Source: Streptomyces sp. CB02414 (GTDB lineage: Bacteria > Actinomycetota > Actinomycetes > Streptomycetales > Streptomycetaceae). Taken from it: a stretch of DNA of 64,000 nt. A program made the position numbers and the translations under genes. Below, in pieces: positions 34,720-43,677 of this stretch (position 1 is its first letter; each line of letters opens with the position of its first letter). The notes below the pieces were generated by a model. That model was not told where the DNA came from, ran no database searches, and saw only the letters and a list, made by a program, of their open reading frames with translations. Where the stretch lies: NCBI RefSeq assembly GCF_001905385.1, contig NZ_LIPF01000018.1, positions 1-64,000 on the forward strand, written 5' to 3'.

Positions 34720-34734
34720 TAGGAAACTTTCCTA
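34720..34734. promoter_or_regulatory. 15-bp palindrome upstream of the cellulase gene
   Basis: TAGGAAACTTTCCTA has perfect 7-bp arms around one central base, 34 bases before the cellulase ATG. It is AT-rich against a GC-rich background. I believe similar AGGAAA-n-TTTCCT sites occur upstream of other Streptomyces polysaccharide-degrading genes, but I cannot confirm it here. Confidence 0.6.
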
Positions 34735-34899
34735 ACAAGAAGGGAAGCCTAGAGGCGGTCCACTTGGCAAGGGTGCTGACGGCATCCACCGCGCGACGTG
34801 TGCACAGGCACGGTGCGCCCGGCGAGCCCGGCGCTGTCGCTGGCGTCCCGTCGGTCGGCCCGGCCCGGGGCGACCGAGCACCCCCGATAGCATGCGCCC

Positions 34900-35400
34900 A
34901 TGGCTGAGCGACCGACCATCCGCACCCGCATTCGCCTCGGTGCCGAGCAGGGCCTGCGGGCCCGCAGGCGGCGCGAGCTGATGCAGCACGTTCAGGACGT
35001 CGCGCTCGAGTTGTTCGACGCGCACGGATACGACTCGGTGACCATCGAGCGCATCGCCGAGGCCGCCGACGTGTCGGCCAGCACGGTCTACCGCCACTTC
35101 GGGACCAAGGAGCACCTGGTCCTCCACGACGAGTACCACCCGGCCATCGCTCTGCTGGTCGAGCAGTCCCCGGACGACGAGCCGCCTCTGCATACGTGGA
35201 ACCGGGCGGTCACCACTGGCCTGGGCAGCCTGACAGAGGGGCAACTGACGAACCTGCGGCGCCGTCTGGGGTACGCCTTCACCGTGCCCGCGGTGCACAG
35301 CGCGATGCTGGCGAGCATCGACGGAGCTCCGCTCCACCCCACCTCGGCCGGGTCCCGCGCTTTCGGTGAGGCCGTGGCCGCCGCGGCGACCGCCGGCTGA
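34900..35400 (+). CDS. TetR family regulator, short C-terminal domain
   Basis: A 166-residue TetR-type protein. The DNA-binding part is complete: MQHVQDVALELFDAHGYDSV, then the helix-turn-helix ERIAEAADVSASTVYRHF. The ligand domain is short. It ends at about 166 residues where relatives usually reach 190-210, so the last helices that form the dimer interface may be missing. Whether this is truncation or a natural short form cannot be told. ATG at 34900 has no strong ribosome site. Its neighbours are the cellulase gene (divergent) and a small membrane protein. Confidence 0.8.
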   Translation: MAERPTIRTRIRLGAEQGLRARRRRELMQHVQDVALELFDAHGYDSVTIERIAEAADVSASTVYRHFGTKEHLVLHDEYHPAIALLVEQSPDDEPPLHTWNRAVTTGLGSLTEGQLTNLRRRLGYAFTVPAVHSAMLASIDGAPLHPTSAGSRAFGEAVAAAATAG

Positions 35401-35847
35401 CGCAGGGGAGACGGCGCCCTGGCCACTACCGTCCCGACGGCGCGGGCACAGTCGCCGCGGCCTGACGACCAGCCGGCACGTATCAGCCGGACGGCACTGT
35501 CGACGGAAAACGCGGCCGCCCGGGATGCCGAACCGGCCGTGGGTGACGGGCCGGACGGATGCACGTGGGGGAGCCGACCCGTGGTCTGCGGCACGACTCG
35601 ACGCCAACGACGAGAAGTTCCCGGGCGACTCCGCTCGCTCGTACCGCACGAGCGAGCCCGTGCCGCGTCGTGACCGAGCCGAATGGCTGGGCCGGGCACT
35701 GTCCCGGGCAGGAGAGGGCCGTCGGCCACCCGTGCGCCAGAACCGCGGGTCCGTGTCGGGCCGTTCACCGCGCGTGCTCCGCTGCCTTCGGGGCACGAGG
35801 AGGTTCACGGACAACAGCCCCGACGCCCCAGAACCTGGAGCAACGAC

Positions 35848-36090
35848 ATGGTCATCGCAGGCATCATCGTCTTCTGCGTCGTACTGGCGGTACTCGCGTT
35901 CCTGCTGCCCAGGCTGTCGCGGGGAGCCCAGAGCGGCGCGCAGCGCACCATGGGCGTCGGTTCCCGGGCCGGTTCGAAGGCGCCCGGACCTCTGGGCAGG
36001 CTGTTCAGCAAGCCCTTCCGTTCCAGTTCGCGCGCCCTCGGGCGCAGCGGATCCGCAGGGCGTCGGGCCAGGGGACGCATGCCCTTCTGA
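35848..36090 (+). CDS. Small single-helix membrane protein, Arg/Ser-rich tail
   Basis: An 80-residue protein. Residues 3-20 (IAGIIVFCVVLAVLAFLL) are a membrane helix. The remainder is basic and repetitive, with Gly-Arg-Ser motifs (GSRAGSKAPGPLGRLFSKPF, then RSSSRALGRSGSAGRRARG), so the tail is cytoplasmic by the positive-inside rule. Small conserved proteins of this form are found across Streptomyces as a domain of unknown function (I recall DUF6411, not verified). ATG at 35848 follows CTGGAGC. It converges with the RCC1 gene across a strong hairpin. Confidence 0.7.
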   Translation: MVIAGIIVFCVVLAVLAFLLPRLSRGAQSGAQRTMGVGSRAGSKAPGPLGRLFSKPFRSSSRALGRSGSAGRRARGRMPF

Positions 36091-36092
36091 GA

Positions 36093-36124
36093 CCCGGCGC
36101 CGGAGCCGGCGGTGCGGCGCCGGG
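36093..36124. terminator. Hairpin between small membrane protein and RCC1 genes
   Basis: CCCGGCGCC and GGCGCCGGG form perfect 9-bp arms with a 14-base loop, starting 3 bases after the small gene's stop. It can serve both convergent genes. Confidence 0.65.
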
Positions 36125-36204
36125 CGTACGGGCCGTGAAGGTCACGCGCACGCGAACCCGCCGCCTGCCGTGGTCGCCGGTTCGTGTCAGGTGAGTCGGA
36201 GTAC

Positions 36205-37398
36205 TCAGGCCGGGTCGGGTGTGTCCTCGAGGATCACGTGCCGCCCTGCCAGGTCCACGGCGGGCGCGGGCAGTGGAATGCGCACCGGCCGGGCGGCGCC
36301 GCCCTCGGCGTGCCGACCCGCACCCAGCCCCGATCCCCAGCCCCACAGCCCGCCTTCGGCGTCTATGGCCAGTCCGGCGAGTCCGACGGCCGAGATCCGG
36401 CGAACGGTGGGAAGACCGGTCACGGGAGCCGGCCGCACCGACGAGTGGTCCGACGTGTCACCGTCGCCCAGCGCACCGCTCACCCCTCGCCCCCAGGCCC
36501 AGACCTTCCCGCCGCGGTCCAGGGCATAGGCGACGTCGTTCCCGCCCGCGACCTGCACCACGTTCTTCACTCCGGGGATCAGGAGGGGGCGGCCCGTCTG
36601 GCCACCGCGTGGTTCGACTCCGAGCAGACCGTGCGCGTTGTTGCCCCACGCGCAGACGTCCCCGTCGGCCGTCACGGCGATCACCGCCGCGCCGGCCGAG
36701 GCCACGTCGACCACGCCTCTCAGTTTGCTCACCGTCGTCAGACGGGTGCCGTCGGTGTCGCCGAGCACCTCGGTGACGTTGATTCCCCACCCCTGGACCC
36801 GTCCGTCGGAACGCAGGACGAACGCGTTCAGCGGCCCGGGCCCCATCGAGACGACGTCCTTCACCCCGGGTACTGGCTGCGGCACCGGGACACCGTCGTA
36901 GCCCTCCCGCTTCCCGGCGTTCACCAGGAACCGGTCGCTTCCCCAGGCCACGAGGGTGCCGTCCCGCCGCACCACGTAGAACGTCTGCCCGCTGTTGTAC
37001 ACCGCGCGGGCGTCGTCGATGCCCCTCACCTGCCGAGGTATGGGCTCGTGGTAGCGCCCGCCCGTGCCGTGCCCGAGTGAGCCGCTGACGTTGGTGCCGT
37101 AGGACCACACGGTGCCGTCGGCGCGTACCGCCACCGTGGTGTGACCACCGTCCGCCAGCGAGACGACGTCCGTCCAGCCGGGCACCGGCCCCTGCTGCGG
37201 GGCACCGGCCGGGGCACCGAACTGGGGTGCCCAGGCCCAGACGGCACCCGCCGGCACGCGGCGCGGTGACGGGGCGGGTCCGGCCTCGTCCGGACAGCCG
37301 GGCGCACCGAGGACGGCGCGGTCCGCCTTGCTGCACGCGGCCGTGCCGACGACCATGGCACCCACGATCAGCAGCCGCAACCAGGAACCGACGGCCAT
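36205..37398 (-). CDS. Secreted lipoprotein with RCC1 beta-propeller repeats
   Basis: A 397-residue exported lipoprotein. The signal sequence ends in a lipobox (VVGTAAC), so the mature protein is anchored on the outer face of the membrane. The rest consists of about seven RCC1-type repeats with the repeated core 'V-x-A-D-G-x-V-W-x-W-G', for example VRADGTVWSYGTN, RRDGTLVAWGSD, RSDGRVQGWGIN, TADGDVCAWGNN and DRGGKVWAWGRG, enough for one seven-bladed propeller. Bacterial RCC1 lipoproteins have no settled function, and binding to a cell-surface partner is likely. ATG at 37398 has a GGAGGGAG site. Confidence 0.9.
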   Translation of the reverse strand: MAVGSWLRLLIVGAMVVGTAACSKADRAVLGAPGCPDEAGPAPSPRRVPAGAVWAWAPQFGAPAGAPQQGPVPGWTDVVSLADGGHTTVAVRADGTVWSYGTNVSGSLGHGTGGRYHEPIPRQVRGIDDARAVYNSGQTFYVVRRDGTLVAWGSDRFLVNAGKREGYDGVPVPQPVPGVKDVVSMGPGPLNAFVLRSDGRVQGWGINVTEVLGDTDGTRLTTVSKLRGVVDVASAGAAVIAVTADGDVCAWGNNAHGLLGVEPRGGQTGRPLLIPGVKNVVQVAGGNDVAYALDRGGKVWAWGRGVSGALGDGDTSDHSSVRPAPVTGLPTVRRISAVGLAGLAIDAEGGLWGWGSGLGAGRHAEGGAARPVRIPLPAPAVDLAGRHVILEDTPDPA

Positions 37399-38103
37399 AC
37401 GACTCTCCCTCCACGCGAAAGGACACCCGGCGCGCTCACCGACGGCCGGAGGCGGGGACTTGCTCCGGCCACCACCGTGCGGCACACCGCCCCTTCGCAG
37501 GCAGGGCGCAGCTACTCACCCGGTACTCATTCCGGGCCGGGGAGCGGTGCCCTCGGGCATGAGTACGGACAGGGGCGCCCCGCGGTCACGGAGAGACGGC
37601 ACTCGGCGTGGCCCCGCGGCCTCCCGGAACGGTGTCCGGCGGAAAAGCGAAACCGCGCCTGTCACTTCCACGCGCTCAGGACTGCCGACTGGAACACCGC
37701 ACGCCCGAAGTGCGCCGGCACTGCGACCGGATGGCACAGCGACGGAAAGGGCGAGCAGGGCATCGAAGAGAACATCGACGGGATGTATGGGCACACCGTC
37801 CGCACCTCGCCCGACGTGCCACCCGCCGTGTGGTCCGCCTGGTCGGCCTGGAGGCGTGGTTGGACGTCCTGGCCCCCGACTTCGACACCGAGACCGGAGT
37901 GGACCTTCCGACTGCCACGGACCACCCGGACCGACCGGGCGGGCGGGCCTCGGGCCCGACAGGCGGTGCAGTACGCGTGAGCAGCCACGCACGGTGGTCG
38001 GCACGGTCCGGGGCGGCGAGTCCGGCTTGGACCACCGTCCGGACAGCTCCGCGCGGGTCCTTCACTCGATCCGGCGGAACTTCGCGACCGGACGCCCACC
38101 GCC

Positions 38104-38571
38104 TCAGGTGCGGAGGCCTTCGTCCGGGCGGGAGAACAGGGTGCGGGCGTTGTCGTTGAGGTTGGCGAAGCCGTCGACGAGTTGCGCCGCCACGCGCCAT
38201 GAGGGGCGCCGCGCCTCCAGTACCCAGGTGTGCCAGGCGAGTCCGCTGAACTCCTCACTCACAGCGGCGCCGGGTGCGAGTCGGCGCAGGAAGAAGGACA
38301 GCCGCGTCCGGCAGGTCCAGCGACCGTCGGCTCCGCGCACCGGCTCTGACATCTGCTGGAGAGTGTGGCGCTCGTCGAAGAACACGGAGCGTGTCGTCAG
38401 GAACTCGCGAAGTCCCTCCGGTCCCTCCCACACGTGTCCGTCCGGGAAACCGGTACGGAAGTCCGTGGTAAGGACTTCGGCCAGCATGACGTCCGCGTCC
38501 GCATGCGCCTGGAGGAGGTCGAAGTAGCGTTCGACGGTGTCCCAGACGACGGCTTCGGTAGCGACAGTCAT
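38104..38571 (-). CDS. SnoaL/NTF2-like protein
   Basis: A 155-residue protein with the cone-shaped NTF2/SnoaL fold pattern: helix VWDTVERYFDLLQAHADADVMLAEVL, then TDFRTGFPDGHVWEGPEGL and closing strands with FSGLAWHTWVLEA. Members include polyketide cyclases, isomerases and ligand-binding proteins. No catalytic residue set can be assigned. The ATG at 38571 has AGGAG upstream, and a GTG 6 bases earlier is an alternative. It lies 103 bases downstream of the ole-type operon on the same strand and could belong to it. The 37399-38103 stretch upstream of the RCC1 gene holds no gene I can support. Confidence 0.65.
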   Translation of the reverse strand: MTVATEAVVWDTVERYFDLLQAHADADVMLAEVLTTDFRTGFPDGHVWEGPEGLREFLTTRSVFFDERHTLQQMSEPVRGADGRWTCRTRLSFFLRRLAPGAAVSEEFSGLAWHTWVLEARRPSWRVAAQLVDGFANLNDNARTLFSRPDEGLRT

Positions 38572-38674
38572 CGCCACTCCTGCCCGGGCTGTGGTTCCTT
38601 CTCTCCAGAGTGCGCCCGATTCGCTGGGGCCGCATCGCAGGCGACGACGCGAAGCGCGGCCGAAGCTGAGCGGG

Positions 38675-39904
38675 TCAGAAGGCCCTGGCCAGAGCCAGGA
38701 CGACGTTGTGTCCGCCGAAGCCGAACGAGTGGCTGACGGCGATACGGACGTCTTGTCGGCGGGGCTCCTTGGTGACGCAGTCGATGTCGAACCCCGGAGC
38801 CGGGGCGTCCAGGTTCGCGACCGGGGGCACCGTGCCGTGCTGAAGGGTGAGCACGGTCAGCGCCGCCTCCACGGCGCCCGCCGCGCCCAGGGTGTGGCCG
38901 AGCACGCCCTTGGGTGCGGTGACACTGGGACGGTGCGGCAGCACCCGGGCGATCAGGGCCGACTCGGCGTCGTCGTTGGCCGGTGTGGAGGTGCCGTGGG
39001 CGTTGACGTGGTCGACGTCGTGCGGGGCCAGACCCGCGTCCGCCAGGGCGGTGCGCAGGGCTGCCTCCGCGCCCCGGCCGTCCGGGACGGGCGCTGTGGG
39101 GTGGTGGGCGTCCGAGGTGCTGCCACAGCCCACCAGCAGGGCACGGACGTGGGCCCCGCGGGTGGCCGCGTCCGCGGTCCTCTCCAGTACGAGGACGCCG
39201 GCGCCTTCCGCCATGACGAAGCCGTCACGGTCGGCGGCGAAAGGCCGGGACGCGCCGGTGACCGCGTCGGTGCGCCGGGACAGCGCGCCGGCGCGCCAGA
39301 AGCCCGTGGTGGTCAGCGGGGTGACGGCCGCCTCGGCGGCGCCGGCCACCGCGACGTCGCACCGGCCGGCGGCGAGGAGGTCGCGGGCGACGGCGACGGC
39401 GGTGGCGCCGGAGGCACAGGCGGTGGCCGGGGCGAGGCCGGGGCCGCGGGCCCCGAGGTCGATGGATACCTCCCCGGCCGCCATGTTCGGGATGATCTGG
39501 GGGATGGTGAGCGCGGAGACCATGTCGGGGCCCCGTTCCGCCAGCCGCCTGGCCTGTTCTTCGCGCACCGCGTCCGCTCCCAGCCCGCAGCCGATGACGA
39601 CGGCGACCCGGTCGCCGTCCCACGTCCGGGCATCGAGGCCGGCGTCGCGCACCGCCTCGCGGGCGGCGAGCACCGCCAGCACGGCGTTGTGCGACATGCG
39701 CCAGGCGGCGCGGCCGACGCGCCGGTCCAGGTCGTCGCGGCAGAGCGGGACGCGGCAGGAGAAGTCCACGGGAAGGCCGGCCAGCGCCGGATCGTGCCTG
39801 GCCGCGGTGCCCGCACCACGGCGGACCGTGTCCCAGGTGGTGCCGGTGTCCTCCCCGGCCGGGGTGATCAGGCCGAGACCGGTGACGGCGACGGGCTCGG
39901 TCAC
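38675..39904 (-). CDS. FabF-like beta-ketoacyl-ACP synthase
   Basis: A 409-residue ketosynthase of the FabF (KAS II) type, which condenses an acyl thioester with malonyl-ACP. The active-site cysteine is C163 in ATACASGA, and the two histidines are in NAHGTSTP and LGHTLGAAG. GFGGHN closes the domain. The full Cys-His-His triad argues for an active enzyme rather than a chain-length factor. Its GTG start overlaps the ACP stop by 4 bases, so it is the last gene of the six-gene ole-type operon. It may elongate or load one of the two chains joined by OleA, with the neighbouring ACP as carrier. Confidence 0.92.
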   Translation of the reverse strand: MTEPVAVTGLGLITPAGEDTGTTWDTVRRGAGTAARHDPALAGLPVDFSCRVPLCRDDLDRRVGRAAWRMSHNAVLAVLAAREAVRDAGLDARTWDGDRVAVVIGCGLGADAVREEQARRLAERGPDMVSALTIPQIIPNMAAGEVSIDLGARGPGLAPATACASGATAVAVARDLLAAGRCDVAVAGAAEAAVTPLTTTGFWRAGALSRRTDAVTGASRPFAADRDGFVMAEGAGVLVLERTADAATRGAHVRALLVGCGSTSDAHHPTAPVPDGRGAEAALRTALADAGLAPHDVDHVNAHGTSTPANDDAESALIARVLPHRPSVTAPKGVLGHTLGAAGAVEAALTVLTLQHGTVPPVANLDAPAPGFDIDCVTKEPRRQDVRIAVSHSFGFGGHNVVLALARAF

Positions 39905-40161
39905 GTGGAGGCCACCGCCCCGGTGCCGGCCGCGCGCAAGGTGTCGAGGTGGTCGACGACCTGCGCGACGGTCGTGCTCCGGGCGGCGTACGCACTGGCG
40001 ACCTTCACCCCGAAGCGCTCGTGCGCGATGAGCACCAGCTCCGCCAGGGCCAGGGAGTCCAGGCCCAGTTGCTCCAGCGTGAGGTCGGGCTGGATCTCGT
40101 CCTCGGGGATGCGGAAGGCGCTGCTCAGGATGGACCGGAAGGTGTCGTAGGTGTCCGGCAC
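39901..40161 (-). CDS. Acyl carrier protein
   Basis: An 86-residue carrier protein. The phosphopantetheine serine is S36 in LGLDSLALAEL, in a typical four-helix ACP with acidic helix 2. GTG at 40161 has a GAGGAGACACC site. The gene starts inside the end of the oleD-like gene (37-base overlap) and ends in a GTGA overlap with the ketosynthase gene. A dedicated ACP is not part of the classical oleABCD set, which uses acyl-CoA. Its presence suggests that one substrate is delivered on a protein carrier. Confidence 0.9.
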   Translation of the reverse strand: MPDTYDTFRSILSSAFRIPEDEIQPDLTLEQLGLDSLALAELVLIAHERFGVKVASAYAARSTTVAQVVDHLDTLRAAGTGAVAST

Positions 40162-41165
40162 GGTGTCTCCTCGGTGTCGTTCGGGGTGGAGAGGGTGAGT
40201 TCCGCGATACCGGCGTCGAATCCGACCGGCGGTGCGAAGCCCAGGTCGCGGCGGGCCGCGGTGAGGTCGAAGTAGTGCGGATTCAGCAGCTCCGCGACCA
40301 GGAAGCGGCTCAGGGCGTGGGTGCGGGTACTGCGTGCCGCGCGCAGGAGCGTGTCGCCGACCGTGGCCCCGGCGGTGGCGAGCCGGGGCGGGACGGCGCA
40401 CCAGCGGGCGTCGATACCGGCGGCCCGCAGGAAGTGCCGGGTGATCTCGCGCAGCGGACGCGGGTCGCCCTGGCCGATGAAGTAGGCGCGCCCGCCCGCC
40501 GTCTGCGGCGACTGCCGCAGCCTGTCCAGGGCGAGCAGATGGGCGTGGGCGGCGGTACGGACATGGGTGGTGTCGACGAGGTTGCCGCCGTCACCGGGCA
40601 TCAGCAGGCGGCCGGCCCGTACCGTGCGCGCGAGAGCGGGGGCGAAATGGGGGTCGCCGGGCCCCCAGATGATGTGCGGGCGCAGCGACACGGTGGCCAG
40701 CTCCGGGCCGTGGGCCGCCAGCACCAGGGCCTCCGCGCGGGCCTTGGTCGCGGGGTAGGCGGCCAGGTGACGGGGAGCGATGGGAAGGCTCTCCGTGACA
40801 CCCTCCAGGCCGCCGGGCCGGAAGACGACGCTGGCCGTCGAGGTGTAGAGGAGCGTGCGCACGCCGTGGGCGCGGCACTGCCCGATCACATGGCGGGTGC
40901 CGACGACATTGGTGGCCCAGTAGGGCCGCGGAGGGCCGCTGACGCCGGCCAGGGCGGCGTTGTGGATGACGGCGTCGCACCCGGCGACGGCCCGGGAGAC
41001 AGCGGCGGCATCGGCGAGGTCGCCCAGGTGCTGGTGGACACCCAGTCGTTCCAGCGCGCCGCTGGGGCGGCGGCTGAGGGAGGAGGTGAGGACGCCGCGT
41101 GCCCTCAGCTGTCGGCAGATCTCCAGCCCCAGGAAGCCGGTTCCTCCGGTGACCAGTACTTTCAT
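40125..41165 (-). CDS. oleD: OleD-like NAD(P)-dependent 2-alkyl-3-ketoacid reductase
   Basis: A 346-residue extended SDR. The cofactor motif is VLVTGGTGFLGLEICRQL, with DAVIHNAALAGVSGP, YTSTASVVF and the catalytic pair in AAYPATKARAE (Tyr-x3-Lys). In olefin synthesis OleD reduces the 2-alkyl-3-keto acid from OleA to the 3-hydroxy acid. The assignment rests on the family (3-beta-hydroxysteroid dehydrogenase-like epimerases) plus its place between OleC-like and ACP genes. Its ATG overlaps the oleC-like stop (ATGA), and its end overlaps the ACP gene start. Confidence 0.85.
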   Translation of the reverse strand: MKVLVTGGTGFLGLEICRQLRARGVLTSSLSRRPSGALERLGVHQHLGDLADAAAVSRAVAGCDAVIHNAALAGVSGPPRPYWATNVVGTRHVIGQCRAHGVRTLLYTSTASVVFRPGGLEGVTESLPIAPRHLAAYPATKARAEALVLAAHGPELATVSLRPHIIWGPGDPHFAPALARTVRAGRLLMPGDGGNLVDTTHVRTAAHAHLLALDRLRQSPQTAGGRAYFIGQGDPRPLREITRHFLRAAGIDARWCAVPPRLATAGATVGDTLLRAARSTRTHALSRFLVAELLNPHYFDLTAARRDLGFAPPVGFDAGIAELTLSTPNDTEETPCRTPTTPSGPS

Positions 41166-42739
41166 CGAACCCTCCCGCGCAGGCGCTTGGCGGCCCAGCC
41201 GGCCAGTCGCATGCGGTCGATCTTGGAGTTGTGCCGGGGGTCGGTGGGGAAGGCGGTACGGATCAGCACGGCGCCGACGCGGTGCCCGTCCGGGTGGCCC
41301 TTCAGTACGGTGCGGACGGCCTCCAGGGCGGAGGCGCGGGGGACGGAGGGGACGGGTTCCACGCAGAGCACCGGCAGTTGGCACACGGCCGTGCCGACGC
41401 CGACGAGGGCGGTGCGCCGGATGCCGGGGGCGCTGTCCGCCGCGGCTTCGATGTCCTCGGTGGTCAGGGTGAAACCGGCGCCGCTGATCAGGTGGGCCTT
41501 ACGCCCCTGGAACCACAGTCGGCCCTCGCCGTCGAGCCGGCCCAGGTCCCCGGTGCGATGCAGCACACCATCGTCGGAGTCGCTCTTGGTGAGGGCGTCG
41601 GCGTCGGGACGCGCGTGGTAGGCGGGACTGACGGTGGGGCCGGTGACCGCGATCTCGCCGAGCCCGGTGGCGTCGGCGTCCAGGATCCGCGCGCGGATCC
41701 TGGGCAGTGGCCGGCCCAGGCAGGTGCCCGACTGCCCGGCGGGCGGCGCGGCGCGCATAGCCCGCAGTTCGTGGTCGCCGATCGCGGACACGGGCAGGCA
41801 CTCCGTGGCGCCGTACACACTGAGGATCTCCGCGTCGCCCGGCACGGCCCTGCGCAGGGCGTCGGCGAGATCTGTGCGCAGCGGTGCTCCGAAGGAAAGG
41901 ATCTGCCGGACCGAGGGCAGGGTGACGCCGTACCGGGCGCAGTGACGGGCGATCAGGGTGAGCACGGCGGGGGAGGCCAGGACGATGCTCGCCCGGTGTT
42001 CCCGAAGGGGTCCGACGACCTCCTCCGGCGAGGTGCGGGCCGGAGCCAGGTGGTTCACGGCCGGGGCGACGGTGGCCAGGCCCAGCAGCGGGCCGAGGAG
42101 CGCGACCGGCAGGAATCCGGCGAGGAGCACGTCGTCGGGCCGGGGAACCATGAGTGTCGACAGGGCGTCGAGCTGCCCGGCCAGGGTGGAGAGACGGTAC
42201 TCCGCGCCCTTCGGCCGTCCCGTGGAGCCGGACGTGAAGGCGATGAGGGCCGGTGCGTCGCCGTCGGGCTCAGGCACCCGCGGGGGCGGGGTACCGCCGG
42301 CCGGCCTCCGGGTGACCAGTCGCCGTCCTACGGGGAGCGGCGCGGAACCGGTGACCAGGGCGGTCCGGACGTGGGGGCGGCCCCATCCCAGCGCCCGGCG
42401 CCCCAGGTGGGCCAGCGGCTCCCCGACGAAGACGTCCGGGGTGATGTCCTGAAGGCAGCGGCCCACCTCGGCGCGCGGTTCGATCAGCACGGGTACGGCG
42501 CCGAGAAGGACCAGAGCGTACGAGACGGCGGTGAGATCGTGGGCGTCGCGGGTCATCACGACGGCCTTGTGGCCGGGCCGGACTCCCGCGTCGCTCAGGT
42601 CCTGGGCGATGCGGCGGCAGTGGCGCACCAACTCGCCGCGACGGGTCGTCCGAGAGGCCCCCTTGCGGCATTCCACGAGAGCGATGGCGTCGGGCCGCTC
42701 GGCCAGGCGCCCGGCGATGTCCTCGGCGGTCGTGGTCAT
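41162..42739 (-). CDS. oleC: OleC-like beta-lactone synthetase (AMP-dependent ligase)
   Basis: A 525-residue ANL-superfamily enzyme. The phosphate-binding motif is AFTSGSTGRPKGAEYR, the aromatic motif SVYGATECLPVS, and the ribose-binding RTGDLGRLDGEGRLW. There is no condensation or carrier domain. OleC proteins adenylate a 2-alkyl-3-hydroxy acid and cyclise it to a cis-beta-lactone instead of making a CoA ester. The setting between OleB- and OleD-like genes, each in a 4-base overlap, makes that role far more likely than a simple fatty acyl-CoA ligase. Sequence alone cannot separate the two. Confidence 0.85.
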   Translation of the reverse strand: MTTTAEDIAGRLAERPDAIALVECRKGASRTTRRGELVRHCRRIAQDLSDAGVRPGHKAVVMTRDAHDLTAVSYALVLLGAVPVLIEPRAEVGRCLQDITPDVFVGEPLAHLGRRALGWGRPHVRTALVTGSAPLPVGRRLVTRRPAGGTPPPRVPEPDGDAPALIAFTSGSTGRPKGAEYRLSTLAGQLDALSTLMVPRPDDVLLAGFLPVALLGPLLGLATVAPAVNHLAPARTSPEEVVGPLREHRASIVLASPAVLTLIARHCARYGVTLPSVRQILSFGAPLRTDLADALRRAVPGDAEILSVYGATECLPVSAIGDHELRAMRAAPPAGQSGTCLGRPLPRIRARILDADATGLGEIAVTGPTVSPAYHARPDADALTKSDSDDGVLHRTGDLGRLDGEGRLWFQGRKAHLISGAGFTLTTEDIEAAADSAPGIRRTALVGVGTAVCQLPVLCVEPVPSVPRASALEAVRTVLKGHPDGHRVGAVLIRTAFPTDPRHNSKIDRMRLAGWAAKRLRGRVR

Positions 42740-43677
42740 GGGGCTCCCTGGAGGAAGTCACGGATGCGGTCGCCCAGTTCGGCCGCGGCGTCCTCCATGA
42801 CGAAGTGCCCGGCGCAGGGGAAGCGGTGGATGACGGCTTGCGGGTACCGGCGTGCCCACTCCTGAAGCAGGTCCGGCGTGAACACGGGATCGCGCATGCC
42901 CCACCCGACGAGCAGGGGCAGGTCCGCCAATCCGGCCCCGGTTCCCGGGGTGTCAAGCAGGTGCCACGCGGAATCCGCGGGGCCGCGGGGGATCGCGCGT
43001 ACGGCGTCGGTGACCGCCCGGCGCTCCGCACGGCGGACGTAGGGCCGCAGGTAGGCGCGCCGCACGGCCGGGGGCAGCGGGTGGTGGACTCCGGCCCGTA
43101 CGGCGACGCGGGCGAAGGCGTTGGTGGCGTGGACGAACGCGGCGGCCGGCCGGTGGTCACGGATCCAGCGCAGGTAGAACGGCAGTCGGAAACCGTCGGG
43201 GAAGGGGAAGGCCACGGTGTTGCAGACGACCAGCCGGGCCACGACGCCCGGCCTGCGCAGCGCCCAGGCGCATCCGAGCGGGCCGCCCCAGTCGTGCAGG
43301 ACGAACGTCCAGCCCCGCTCGGGCAGGCCCTCGTTCCGCACCAGATGACGGTGGAGGCTGTCCAGGCCTTCCAGCTGAGCCTCGTAGGGGTCCGGCACCC
43401 CGTCCAGCGGCCGCAGGTGCCGGGACAGCCCGAAGCCCGGCAGGTCGGGGGCCAGACAGCGGGCGTGCGGGGCGAGCCGGTGCAGCAGCTTGCGCCAGAC
43501 GTAGCTCCACGACGGGTTGCCGTGCAGGAACAGCACCGGCCGGCCGGAGCCGAGGTCGAGGTAGTGCTGGCCGGTGACCGGTACCCGCCGCCAGTGCCGG
43601 GGCGCGGGGTAGCCCGGCATCAGTCGTTCCAGCGCGGCCGGATCCGGTACCGGGGTGTGCCCGGCTCGTGCGGTCAC
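42736..43677 (-). CDS. oleB: OleB-like beta-lactone decarboxylase (alpha/beta-hydrolase)
   Basis: A 313-residue alpha/beta-hydrolase of the haloalkane dehalogenase branch. VLFLHGNPSWSYVWRKLL holds the oxyanion region, the nucleophile is the Asp in FVLHDWGGPLG, and the closing histidine is in AGHFVMED. OleB opens the beta-lactone made by OleC and releases CO2, giving the cis-olefin. GTG at 43677 overlaps the oleA-like stop by 4 bases. The frame is open to 43836. This gene sets the cluster apart from lipstatin-type beta-lactone clusters, which lack OleB, so the expected end product is a hydrocarbon. Confidence 0.87.
   Translation of the reverse strand: MTARAGHTPVPDPAALERLMPGYPAPRHWRRVPVTGQHYLDLGSGRPVLFLHGNPSWSYVWRKLLHRLAPHARCLAPDLPGFGLSRHLRPLDGVPDPYEAQLEGLDSLHRHLVRNEGLPERGWTFVLHDWGGPLGCAWALRRPGVVARLVVCNTVAFPFPDGFRLPFYLRWIRDHRPAAAFVHATNAFARVAVRAGVHHPLPPAVRRAYLRPYVRRAERRAVTDAVRAIPRGPADSAWHLLDTPGTGAGLADLPLLVGWGMRDPVFTPDLLQEWARRYPQAVIHRFPCAGHFVMEDAAAELGDRIRDFLQGAP

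Noticed and set aside
37486-38103. Possible coding in the gap before the SnoaL-like gene (for example LVGLEAWLDVLAPDFD)
   Set aside because: Only a short protein-like stretch, no start signal, no family. Opposite-strand frames are equally open.
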